From: Chrysomallon squamiferum
Taxonomy: Eukaryota; Mollusca; Gastropoda; Neomphalida; Peltospiridae
Direction: 5' to 3'
Assembly: GCA_012295275.1 (NCBI GenBank)
Contig: CM022670.1
Coordinates: forward strand, 16,740,198-16,756,697
DNA: 16,500 nt
The number at the start of each line of letters is the position of its first letter. Within the stretch, counting starts at the first letter, position 1. Both the position numbers and the translations under genes were made by a program. The notes beneath the pieces were generated by a model that saw only the letters and a list, made by a program, of their open reading frames with translations, did not search any database and was not told the origin of the DNA. Positions 7,591-15,554 of this stretch are shown one piece after another.

Positions 7591-7593
7591 ATA
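7524..7593. repeat. inverted repeat AGGGGTG/CACCCCT followed by (AAAT)n
   Basis: AGGGGTG (7525-7531) and CACCCCT (7549-7555) are exact reverse complements around a 17-base spacer. Preceded by C, the left arm reads CAGGGGTG, a common hAT-type end, and GCGGCC follows as in many such elements. An (AAAT)n run (7559-7593) starts four bases after the right arm. It may be a collapsed remnant of a DNA transposon; this is inference. Confidence 0.45.
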
Positions 7594-8010
7594 GAATAGA
7601 TGTCCGTATGTGCGTACCCACTCATGTTCTGGATGCCAGCTTCCCAGTTTGGTGTTTTGATACAATGGATGCGACTGCAAGCACTGGAGAAGAGAAAGCA
7701 GTACCAAGAAGTTTGAATGGAAAAAACTGTAAAATTTATAATTTCAAATTATTCACAAAAAGCATAAACCCCCCTATATAAATCCGTAACATTTATTTCC
7801 TGGCTCTAAACTGATGACGATTTTGTCTGTAACATGTTTAGCTACCCGCTACCTTATTGGAAGTTTGTGCAGATATTTAAATTTTTTAACTGAGTTATTT
7901 AGTAAAAAATGTATATGTCTACATTTTTATTTACTTCATTTTGGCAGCTTACTGATGTTTAACTCTATTAGATTCTTTAATTAAACGAAAAATAATATTA
8001 TTTAAAAGAA
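7594..8010. other. spacer before the minisatellite
   Basis: 7600-7700 is slightly richer (CCAGCTTCCCAGTTTGG, GATGCGACTGCAAGC); the rest is AT-rich. No ORF or element boundary found. Confidence 0.5.
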
Positions 8011-8011
8011 A

Positions 8012-8822
8012 ATGTTGATATTAGATATCACTAAAATAAAATAACACAAAAAAACTTGGTAATCTGCTTGCTTGTGGTCACGCTTGAATGACCTGCCCTT
8101 TTTTATATACATTGTAAGCATAAAAACTAGTAATACTAAAATGAACATCTTATTAGATAGTACTAAAATAATCACTAGAATATAAACTAGCAATAACCAA
8201 AATTAACACATATTTAGATATCACTAAAATAAATATTAGTTTATAAACTAGTAATAATAAATACATTGTTAGATATTACTAAAATAAGTACTTGAACATA
8301 AATTAATAATACTAAAATAAAAACATAGATAAACACGTACTGAAAAAAAAACAAATAAATAATACTAAAATTAACATATAGTTAGATATCTAGAAAATAA
8401 CTAAAATATAAACTACTAAAACTAAAATTAACACACTGTTGGATATAACTAAAATAAGTATTAAAATATTAGCTAGTTATACTAAATACATTATTGAAAT
8501 ATAAGCTAGTAATACTAAAATTAACATTACTACATCTCATTAAAATAAGTGCTAGTACTTAAAACAGTAATAACTTAAAATTAAGACACCTAAATGCAAA
8601 TCAAATAAGCACTAAACATAAAACAGTAACACTAAAATAACTAGAATAAAATCTAGAATACAATCTAGTAAAACTAAAAAGTAATATTATAATAAGATAT
8701 CACTAAAAATAAGTACTGAATATAAACTAGTAACACTAAAATTAACACATTTTTGGGTATATTACTAAAAATAACTAGAATGCAATCTAGTAATACTAAA
8801 AGCAATATAATTAGATATCGCC
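8012..8822. repeat. degenerate minisatellite, unit about 60 bp
   Basis: A recurring pattern is built from CTAGTAATACTAAAATTAAC, then TTAGATATCACTAAAATAAG, then ACTAGAATATAAA. The CTAGTAATA-type anchor falls near 8127, 8187, 8248, 8304, 8359, 8412, 8472, 8506, 8564, 8624, 8665, 8727 and 8787. Spacing is mostly 53-62 bp, with two short units. The units have diverged a lot, so the array is old. It is interrupted near 8047-8113 by unrelated sequence holding the second copy of the interspersed repeat. Tandem cores like this occur inside some non-autonomous Helitron-like and bivalve 'pearl' elements, but no such ends were identified. Confidence 0.88.
8054..8086 (+). mobile_element. interspersed repeat, copy 2, inside the minisatellite
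   Basis: It matches 5988-6020 at 30 of 33 positions, in the same orientation. It lies between a first partial unit (8017-8045) and the next recognisable unit (from about 8114), with A-rich text on its left and a T run after GCCC on its right. The simplest reading is insertion into an existing array, though it could be an original part of a composite element. Confidence 0.6.
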
Positions 8823-8825
8823 GAA

Positions 8826-8879
8826 AACAAGCAGTGATATAAGAACAAAGAGGGTTAACACGCTTGTTGTGCAGTGATA
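8826..8879. repeat. 9-bp direct and 7-bp inverted repeat at the array edge
   Basis: GCAGTGATA occurs at 8831-8839 and 8871-8879. AACAAGC (8826-8832) is the inverse of GCTTGTT (8862-8868). They sit at the right edge of the 60-bp array and could mark an element end. Confidence 0.5.
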
Positions 8880-8896
8880 AAACGCAGGTGAGCGGC

Positions 8897-9082
8897 ATGT
8901 CACTCGAGAAACGGTTATTATACAGATTATTAAGTCTTCCATTAATATCGGCTTTAAAACTCCATCTGCGGTTAGCTGCGCTCTTTGTACCGGCCTGTTT
9001 AGCTATATACGATTTTCTCGCTAATTACTCCATTATCGGCCTTGCTCGTCTGCAGATGGCGCTAACCCTTGTGAGAAATTAA
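8897..9082 (+). CDS. doubtful 61-residue leucine-rich hypothetical ORF
   Basis: It begins at an ATG (8897) and ends at a TAA (9080-9082). The start MSLEKRLLYRLL is followed by two hydrophobic stretches, around residues 13-40 and 43-58, so it could be read as a small membrane peptide. No family is recognised. The same bases carry the inverted CAGATG pair and a CTCF-like site, so regulatory DNA is as good an explanation. Confidence 0.12.
   Translation: MSLEKRLLYRLLSLPLISALKLHLRLAALFVPACLAIYDFLANYSIIGLARLQMALTLVRN
9047..9064 (+). promoter_or_regulatory. CTCF-like site
   Basis: AGATGGCGCTA (9054-9064) fits the AGRKGGCGCTA core known for bilaterian CTCF (fly and vertebrate consensus), and TCTGC precedes it. 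A single site in 16.5 kb could be chance; the richer context raises the odds slightly. Confidence 0.3.
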
Positions 9083-9207
9083 CAACATATGCTGACAATC
9101 TGTTTTTACGGGTGAAGCCCGTGTTGCCGCCGTCTGCCCAAATGTCGTCTGCCTGCGAATGTTGCCGTCTGCTTGCAGTAAAAGTACTTTCAGTTTTAAC
9201 AGAGTTG

Positions 9208-9221
9208 TATATATATATATA
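9208..9221. repeat. short (AT)n tract
   Basis: Seven AT units directly after the richer island. Confidence 0.85.
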
Positions 9222-9777
9222 TTTAGACAAAAACCTAAAAAGAAAATAAACTTTGAAAACCTATGTGTAAAAACAATGAATCTTTTAATCCGTTTCATAG
9301 CTAAAGTTCTGTTCACATTTATTTAGTAAAAAAAACACTTTCTTTTCCTAATAATTAGTAGAAAAGTAGAACAGTTATTATACATCAGTTGTTACTTTTA
9401 CATATGCTAATAATCGTATTCAGACTCCCACAGTACTGCAGCATGCGAAATTATAATATACACTATATACACTTTCCATAGAGATCTCTCGTTAGAACTA
9501 ATTCAAAGGTTATTTATTATAAGTTCATTTTATCATAATTATAATGAAATATAAAGTCAGTCCGGGACCCCCCGCGAAGACGGTGGATAATGAGGCCACA
9601 TGTGAAGCCATGTAATTATATCCTTTACATATTCATAACTAGAAAACCTCAATGGAGATATAAATACTAAGAACTTTTGAAACCTATATTAGTAATACTG
9701 ATTTCAGTATTCCAACAAGTTGTAATCAATCGTAACGTTACAATTTACTGTACCAAAAATAATTTGGATTAAAAAAT
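9222..9777. other. AT-rich spacer with one C/G-rich patch
   Basis: Only 9558-9600 stands out: GGGACCCCCC at 9564-9573 fits the loose kappa-B pattern GGGRNNYYCC, followed by CGCGAAGACGG. No ORF or RNA gene. Confidence 0.5.
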
Positions 9778-9779
9778 AA

Positions 9780-9839
<60 letters not shown>
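9778..9839. repeat. (AAT)n microsatellite, about 20 units
   Basis: A pure 62-bp tract that accounts for a poly-leucine minus-strand reading frame. Confidence 0.97.
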
Positions 9840-9841
<2 letters not shown>

Positions 9842-9936
9842 AAAGAAATAAGCCATAAGCCGTCCCTGGTCAAAATCGCCAATGCGATGTGACTGAAATG
9901 ATGAAAGCATTCTGCATCTCATAACATGATACAGTC

Positions 9937-9944
9937 GTCTAGAA
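9937..9944. repeat. left target-site duplication of the hAT element
   Basis: GTCTAGAA, identical to 10181-10188. Confidence 0.92.
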
Positions 9945-10180
9945 CATAGGTTTTCAACCTGGGGGTCGCGAGATCGTTCTTGAGCGAGGGTATGTTTTAG
10001 CTTGTTTTCAACTTGACTTGGGAGGAGGAATAAATAAAAACGTGTACATAGGTTTCTAACCCGTCATAGTGAAAATAGATTCCTTTTGTACTGTGTCTTT
10101 GGTTGATGAAATTGTGGTAACCCTAGATATTACTGAATCCCAAATTTTAAAGGGGGTCATCAAAAGGTTTAAAACCTGTG
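9945..10180. mobile_element. complete non-autonomous hAT miniature element (236 bp)
   Basis: The left end CATAGGTTTTCAACC (9945-9959) and the reverse complement of the right end, CACAGGTTTTAAACC (10166-10180), agree at 13 of 15 positions. Both sides are flanked by the identical 8-mer GTCTAGAA (9937-9944 and 10181-10188), a perfect target-site duplication of hAT length. It fits the nTnnnnAn preference known for Ac-type hATs. The element starts with CA and ends with TG. It carries GGGGGTC just inside both ends (9961-9967 and 10152-10158), as many animal hATs do. There is no transposase frame, so it would need an autonomous partner. The intact duplication indicates a fairly recent insertion. Confidence 0.93.
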
Positions 10181-10188
10181 GTCTAGAA
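10181..10188. repeat. right target-site duplication of the hAT element
   Basis: GTCTAGAA, identical to 9937-9944; the pre-insertion site can be inferred as one copy. Confidence 0.92.
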
Positions 10189-10325
10189 TGAAGTATTTTT
10201 AAAAAATTATTATTGTAGTTATAGCTACTTCCCGTTCTAACCAGGCACAAACCATAAATGAATGGATGGCATGTTCTTTCCTGTATACGAGACGATTGTA
10301 ATAGGAGTGATCATCTCTAAATACT

Positions 10326-10327
<2 letters not shown>

Positions 10328-10362
<35 letters not shown>

Positions 10363-10386
10363 GTTCATTTATTTATTTATTTTATA
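10328..10386. repeat. (ATT)n then (TTTA)n
   Basis: About twelve ATT units (10328-10362) and five TTTA units (10367-10386). Confidence 0.95.
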
Positions 10387-10499
10387 AATTAATTTTACTG
10401 CGTGCGTAGAAACTTCTCATCCCAAAATGATTCAGAGAACAACATTTCATTTTGTAACATAATTTTCATCTGTCTGCTCGATGGATAATTATAAAATTA

Positions 10500-10715
10500 A
10501 ATTTTTCTGGTCGTCATCGCGACAGGCCCAGGGATGTCGCTGTTGCAGATGTGCAGTCGACGTGGACGGTGAGTGACCAAAGACGTCAGAGCTGAAGGTC
10601 TTGGCGATCTTTGCTCGATTCTAGACGATTCCGTTGACGTAGAATCCATTTATACTCAGTCTAGTTATTTTCATACTCCTACGGACGTCACGTCGACAGC
10701 GTTTGTCAACAGTTA
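10500..10715. other. less AT-rich island
   Basis: It contains inverted repeats GCGACA (10519-10524)/TGTCGC (10535-10540) and GATTCTA (10617-10623)/TAGAATC (10640-10646), a CAGATG E-box (10546-10551) and several GACGT words. GTCGACGTGGACG followed by GTGAGTG at 10569 has a good splice-donor shape. The frame through 10525-10590 is open (RPRDVAVADVQSTWT) until a TGA near 10593. It may be an exon end or a regulatory segment; no family recognised. Confidence 0.25.
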
Positions 10716-10876
10716 TATTCAGTCGGAAGAAGTAGTGTTATAAACATCTAAGAGAGGGAATGGTTATGTTCAAACTGGTTGAATTGTTCGAATCTGAGAA
10801 AAACCAATGTTGTTGAAATTTTTCTATATTTCTTGAAATGTAGAATAATTTAAGAAATATTTCAACGTCTGTTTAG

Positions 10877-10900
10877 ATTATTATTATTATTATTATTATT

Positions 10901-10980
<80 letters not shown>

Positions 10981-11016
10981 CATCATCATAAGCAGCATTA
11001 TCATTATCATTATTAT
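10877..11016. repeat. compound (ATT)n-(GTT)n-(ATT)n-(ATC)n tract
   Basis: ATT units to about 10902, about thirteen GTT units to 10941, ATT units to about 10980, then ATC-type and mixed triplets. The GTT block is embedded symmetrically in ATT. Confidence 0.96.
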
Positions 11017-11042
11017 TGTTATCTTTTCATTTTTTCATTTTC

Positions 11043-11059
11043 TTTTTTTTTTTTTTTTT
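11043..11059. repeat. poly-T tract
   Basis: 17 T residues between the trinucleotide tract and the (AAAAT)n tract. Confidence 0.93.
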
Positions 11060-11082
11060 CGGTAAAGATAAATACCTCAGTG

Positions 11083-11188
11083 AAATAAAATAAAATAAAA
11101 TAAAATAAAATAAAATAAAATAAAATAAAATAAAATAAAATAAAATAAAATAAAATAAAATAAATTATAATAAAATAAATAAATAAAT
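11083..11188. repeat. (AAAAT)n pentanucleotide, then (AAAT)n
   Basis: About sixteen perfect AAAAT units (11083-11163), then mixed AAT/AAAT to 11188. Minus-strand FILFY-type translations here are repeat artefacts. Confidence 0.97.
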
Positions 11189-11410
11189 TTTGAATATAAA
11201 TAATTTTCACACACATTTAATATTATTATTTGAAATAATCAAACTGACCAAAGTGTCATTAAATTTTTAATCAGTGAAACAATAAACAAATCAAATTAAA
11301 ATTAATCATTTACAGAATCTTACAATAATTAAGCATTTAAGTCTTTTGTACAAAGCATAGTATAAGCTTCAGTTAAATACGTAAAGAAATGGAAAATCTC
11401 TATTGATGCA

Positions 11411-11755
11411 TAAAGAAACCTTTGATAATTCTTTCATAAACATAAATTTTAACTGTAATTTAATGAATCTGTCATAAACATAAATTTAAATTCACATTTG
11501 ATGAATCTTTCATAAATATAAATGTAAACTGGATTTTGATAAATCTTTCATAAATGTAAATGTAAATTGACATTTGATGAATCTTTCATAAATATAAATG
11601 TAAATTTGTAAAAAAAGAAATGTAAACTAACATTTGATAAATCTTTCATAAATTTAAATCTAAACCGACATTTGACAAACTTTTAAATAAATGACATTTG
11701 ATAAATTTCTTTTATAAATGTAAATATAAATTGATTTAAAACCTTTCATAAATAT
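11411..11755. repeat. 38-bp minisatellite
   Basis: The CTTTCAT anchor occurs at 11431, 11469 (as CTGTCAT), 11507, 11545 and 11583, exactly 38 bp apart. It recurs at 11643 after an extra 22 bp, and at 11743 after more degenerate units. A typical unit reads CATTTGATGAATCTTTCAT followed by AAATATAAATGTAAACTGA. Five consecutive units keep exact spacing, so the array is younger or more constrained than the 60-bp array at 8012-8822. Units are nearly all A/T with a periodic G or C. Confidence 0.93.
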
Positions 11756-11880
11756 TGCCATTTTACAAACGTTTTTGCCATTTTGTCATCTTTCTTGCCA
11801 TTTCTTTTTCTCATCTTTCTTGTCTTTTCTGTTAGATTTTCCTTCTTACTTTCTTTTTTTTTTTTTAATTCTTTTTCAGT
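11755..11880. repeat. pyrimidine-rich decayed repeat with TTGCCATTT words
   Basis: TTGCCATTT occurs three times (about 11755, 11775 and 11796), with CATCTTTCTTG repeated between. A T run follows at about 11856-11866. Confidence 0.7.
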
Positions 11881-12170
11881 CTGTCTTTACCATCGACTTC
11901 TTTGAAAAATTGTAGGGCCTCCAAACCCCTAAAAATCCGTTACAAAACTGAATGAAATATTTTTTTTTATGGTTTTGTTTTATTAGAATGATGCCTTAGA
12001 GACTGTTCTTAGCCTTCAGGCGGTGGGTCTGTAGAAAACGACAAAAGCTAATTACTTCACATAAATAAAACAGAAAACGCAATAAAAGCCGCTTGGTAAT
12101 AAAGAAAACAGCGTTTCATTATGACGTAATCAAGCAAGTGAAAAGAGAAACTGATTTGCTACAAAACAAA
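11881..12170. other. spacer
   Basis: Mixed composition without ORFs. 11915-11940 (GTAGGGCCTCCAAACCCCT) and 12010-12035 are slightly richer. No element ends found. Confidence 0.5.
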
Positions 12171-12189
12171 TTAACAATAGAGAGACCTC

Positions 12190-12295
12190 GGTAAATCAAA
12201 CCCTTGATAACCTAAGTCAGGTGAAACCTTCACACCTGTCTGTTGGAAATTAACTAAATAGATTACTGTTAATCCCAGGTTAGGGGTACAGGTGT
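12190..12295. repeat. chain of small inverted repeats in a richer segment
   Basis: GGT-aa-ATCAA (12190-12199) folds on TTGAT-a-ACC (12204-12212) around ACCC. CAGGTG (12218-12223) pairs with CACCTG (12233-12238). ACACCTGT (12232-12239) is also the exact inverse of ACAGGTGT (12288-12295). A minus-strand frame of 52 codons from an ATG crosses this segment, but no protein family is recognisable. Paired CAGGTG E-boxes, a conserved element or a transposon remnant are all possible. Confidence 0.5.
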
Positions 12296-12419
12296 TAAAA
12301 TGTCGTGCTTTTATATCTTTCATCCACATTTTATGAGTTATACGAAGCGGAGTGAGTGCAGTGGCATTGATGAAACCTTTCGCTACTGTACAATAGGAAT
12401 ACCTTCGCAAATATATAGA

Positions 12420-12735
12420 CAGAACATTATCTTGTTTGTTTGTCTTTCTCGTTTTTATTATTATTTTTCATTTTTTCTATAGATATTTTCCTTTCCGTTT
12501 TTGATTACTTTACATAAACTTTATTTTAATTACTTTTTATTTCACGCAGAATATGGTTTTATTTTACACAGAACATTATTTCAGATATTTTTTTTTTATA
12601 TAGAACAATAATTTAAATGTTTTCTTTTTGTGTTTCTTTTTTTTAAATTCAAAATTACAAATATAAACATTAAAGTAATAAATAAAGTAAAACAAAATCA
12701 AACAGAATGAATATGAATTGTACAGTTAACTATTA
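12420..12735. other. AT-rich spacer
   Basis: T-rich text with several T runs; no supported feature. Confidence 0.6.
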
Positions 12736-12743
12736 CAGACAAA

Positions 12744-12780
12744 TGTACATACATACTTACATACTTACACACATATACAT
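12744..12780. repeat. degenerate (ACAT)n
   Basis: ACATACATACTTACATACTTAC-type text, a short interrupted tetranucleotide repeat. Confidence 0.75.
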
Positions 12781-12878
12781 AACAGATCAAATTTTGTCTC
12801 GTTTGTTATTACTATTATATTTGCTTCATTAATAAAAAACATATTTTCATTAATTTTTCGTTCACAATTAAATATTAA

Positions 12879-13079
12879 ATTTATAATTTTGAAATCGCAG
12901 CAGGAAAACTAATTTTTAAGCGAATAAACACATGTTCATTTTATTTTCTTGATGATGTCAAAGTAATCCTTAACTACTCTAACCACTTAGCAACCAGGAA
13001 TCTGGTAATACAAGGAAAACACGTCATCAATTTTCTTAGAAAGCTGGAACTGGAAACAGGTAAATGTGAATATGAATGA
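12879..13079 (+). other. open frame without ATG start, with a donor-like end; weak exon candidate
   Basis: One frame stays open for 66 codons between a TAA (12876) and a TGA (13077), in sequence where stops are frequent. GAAACAG followed by GTAAAT (13059/13060) is a good donor shape. ATCGCAG at 12894-12900 or CACTTAG at 12984-12990 could act as acceptor, but pyrimidine tracts are poor. The frame includes NHLATRNLVIQGKHVINFLR. No known domain recognised. Chance is the leading explanation. Confidence 0.12.
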
Positions 13080-13170
13080 GAGTAGATCCATCATATCTGA
13101 ACTCAGTGAACTAAATCCATTATGATAATGTTGTATGTGTATAGGTTAAGATAAAATAATCCAACTGTTT

Positions 13171-13190
13171 TATATACATACATACATACG
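13171..13190. repeat. short (ACAT)n
   Basis: About four ACAT units just before the putative decayed element. Confidence 0.8.
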
Positions 13191-13525
13191 CTATGGTGGA
13201 CCAGTATTTTTGGGGCCCTGAAGCTTGACTTTCATGAGGCCCTTTTTCTGCGACCTTTGTTATCTCCTTCAGTGGATTTTTTTTAATGATAGATCACCTT
13301 AAATTTAAAAAATATATAAAAATTAAAAAATTAAAAATTAAAAATTAAAAAACTAAGAATTAAAAATTATTAAATTAAAAATCAAAAAATCAAAAAATCA
13401 AAAATTAAAAAATTAAAAATTAAAAATTACGTGAAATATGGACTAAATTAATGATGGGGTCTCTTCGGGATTAGAAGCCCTGAATCTTAAGTATTCATTA
13501 GTTTAATAACAGAACCGCCCCCTTG
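13190..13525. mobile_element. probable decayed hAT-like element with internal A/T array
   Basis: The left text CTATGGTGGACCAG, then TTTTTGGGGCCCTGAAGCTT resembles common hAT ends of the CAGTGGCGGACCCAG, GGGGCCCT type. At the right, GCCCTGAA at 13477 begins a roughly 22-bp stretch close to a direct copy of 13215-13235, and GGGGCGGTTCTGTTATT on the minus strand (about 13508-13524) weakly mirrors the left end. I found no clean target-site duplication. This is family resemblance only. Confidence 0.35.
13299..13429. repeat. degenerate (ATTAAAA)n-type array
   Basis: Units of 6-8 bp alternate ATTAAAA, ATTAAAAA and ATCAAAAA over about 130 bp, inside the putative decayed element. Confidence 0.88.
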
Positions 13526-13529
13526 CTTT

Positions 13530-14035
13530 TACGTACATTAAATATAACTGTTTTCATAAATAAAAATAACACTGAACAACAGAAAGATGTGACATTTTCA
13601 CTGGCGATGACATATCAATATCAGCCTGATAACAGCCATCCCTTTACAACATTAACACTTGATCATTTTGACATTTTGCGAGTTTAACTTTGTGTAACTG
13701 TCGAGATATCAAAACACTCAAGATAACGACTTGATTCCACTCAAGCTTTTGTCGACTTATCTAAGAGTCGTTTTGTGTCATTTGAAAGGTATATTTATGA
13801 TTCAGTTTTACCAGCCGATTCAGTAATAATCTGTAATAATAAAACTGACATATTTAAAAAATGTTAATTCATAAAATTCTTGTAATCCATTAATTAAAAA
13901 TCTCAAAAAGATAGTTATTCTTTGTTAAATGAAAAAAAGAACAAAAGAAATGTGAGCATTAGTAAATTTATGAAGAGATATAAGTGAAATCGATGTTAAA
14001 ATTTCGAAATAAATGAAATCGCACGTTAAAAATAT
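13530..14035. other. AT-rich spacer
   Basis: Nothing supported. Short richer patches near 13600-13640 and 13730-13770 have no ORF or motif I recognise. Confidence 0.6.
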
Positions 14036-14056
14036 ATTAAAAAAAAAAAAAAAAAA
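14036..14056. repeat. poly-A tract
   Basis: About 18 A residues after AATATATTA. Confidence 0.93.
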
Positions 14057-14078
14057 TGTTTCGTTTTATATTATAAAC

Positions 14079-14200
14079 GCACATACACATACATACATAC
14101 AAACAACACAAGCATACCCACACAAACACGTATACACACATGCAAACACACATACCTACACACATACCTACACACGTACCCACATACAAACAAACATTAA
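14079..14200. repeat. interrupted (ACAC)n / (ACAT)n region
   Basis: CACATACA, ACACAC and CCTACACACA words fill about 120 bp. The His/Thr-rich plus-strand reading frame here is a translation of this repeat. Confidence 0.9.
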
Positions 14201-14379
14201 TCACACATTACAAACTGGAGACAGACTTTGGAAAGACACGGTGAGTTTAATCCAGCTGAATAATTAAGTGTATCCACATACTACATAGACCCATAAATGT
14301 GATCCCATGGAAAACCTCTGGCATTACAAATGACTACAGTCAAGCTTCATATAAACAAAAAGGAAAGAAATAAAATAAA

Positions 14380-14429
14380 ATAAAATTATTAATAATAATA
14401 AACCAAACAAATTTAATAATAGTAAATAA

Positions 14430-14480
<51 letters not shown>

Positions 14481-14495
14481 AATAATAATAATAAT
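14380..14495. repeat. AAAT-type text, then (AAC)n and (AAT)n
   Basis: AAAAT/AAT words at about 14380-14430, about fifteen AAC units at 14434-14479 and AAT units to 14495. Confidence 0.95.
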
Positions 14496-14995
14496 ATAGT
14501 ATTTGTGTATGTTATGGTTTAAATTTCACTCGCTAAAAGAGTTTTCACTTGCATCTAAACACGAAGGTAACGAGACAAGTGAGTGGGGGACTACCGGATA
14601 CATTCAAGTTAACACAACACATAAACTGTCATTGTCATACTTAACACATTCGTGAAAATTCGATTACGCATTGACAGTCGATTCCAGCTGAAGTAAATGG
14701 TTTTCGGTGTTTAACTGCCAGTATACATATATTGTCGTTACTTTTGAATAAAAACGCACATAGAAATCGCACCTGTATTTGCAATTTACATGTTGCAGAA
14801 TAACATAAATAAAAATGCTTTTAAGTACATAAGCAAGCCAAAACACGGTATGAACACCTGCACGGATAAATTGTATTATATCATTTTCTTTCTACTTAAA
14901 ACCTTTTGTATACATAAACATTTTTATGTCGTTTAATATGAGGATGTGATCTAAAAATACAGAGTGAATGAATTGTTTATCTTGATGTATTACGT
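14496..14995. other. spacer without recognised feature
   Basis: Moderately AT-rich, slightly richer at 14540-14690. The minus strand carries a 60-codon frame with no domain; I do not support it as a gene. Confidence 0.55.
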
Positions 14996-15300
14996 ACGTG
15001 TGCACGTGTATGCGGGTGTATAAGTATGTCGGTATGTACCTGTATTAGCACGTACGTATACATACATAGGTAACACACACGTGCATGTATATATATGTAT
15101 AATTGTTCAGACATATGTCTATGTGTTTGATTTTGTATATGTTTGTTCATATGCATTTGTGTATATGTATATGTATGCATTTGTCTGTATCTATGTATGC
15201 ATACATATTTGTATGTATTTATGTATGTGTATGTGCTTAAATCTTTAAATCTATGTATGTATGTATGTTTGTATGTGTGTACGTACGTACGCATGAATGT
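14996..15300. repeat. long degenerate (TATG)n / (GTAC)n region
   Basis: TATG, TGTA, GTACGT and CATACA words dominate for 300 bp; the end at about 15255-15290 is cleanest. Alternating purine-pyrimidine text such as ACGTACGTACGC favours unusual helical forms. ORFs on both strands here are Tyr/His/Thr/Val repeat translations. Confidence 0.9.
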
Positions 15301-15420
15301 ATGTTGGTGCTTCAGTGCATGTATGAAATCTAAACAAGTTATTGAATCATTTCAAAACCCTATCCACATAATAGTGAGATAAGTATTTCTGAATCATAGT
15401 CTTTATTAGGATAAGGAAAG
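15301..15420. other. spacer between TATG-type and purine-rich repeats
   Basis: No feature recognised. Confidence 0.5.
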
Positions 15421-15504
15421 ACACACAGAATAAGAAAAAGAAGAAGAAAGATTAAACAGTAGAAGAAAAAGAGGTTGCGGAGTAAAATTATAATTATGAT
15501 GATG

Positions 15505-15554
<50 letters not shown>

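Larger units (their letters stand above)
8880..9190. other. less AT-rich island with repeated CGTCTGC and paired CAGATG words
   Basis: CGTCTGC occurs four times on this strand (9047, 9131, 9146, 9166). CCATCTGC (8962-8969) is the inverse of GCAGATGG (9052-9059), giving two bHLH-type CAGATG E-boxes facing each other. ACGGG/CCCGT forms a small hairpin at 9108-9122. TAATTA-like and TATATACG text lies between. The clustering suits a conserved regulatory element. A short ORF also crosses it. Confidence 0.4.

Noticed and set aside
9062-9316. Minus-strand frames across 9033-9316
   Set aside because: They overlap the AT tract and the CGTCTGC repeats, with no domain.
9564-9573. kappa-B-like GGGACCCCCC
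   Set aside because: A single degenerate-pattern match with no supporting context.
12171-12410. Minus-strand 79-codon frame
   Set aside because: The full frame starts at TTG; from the first ATG only 52 codons remain. No family recognised, and hairpins explain the segment as well.
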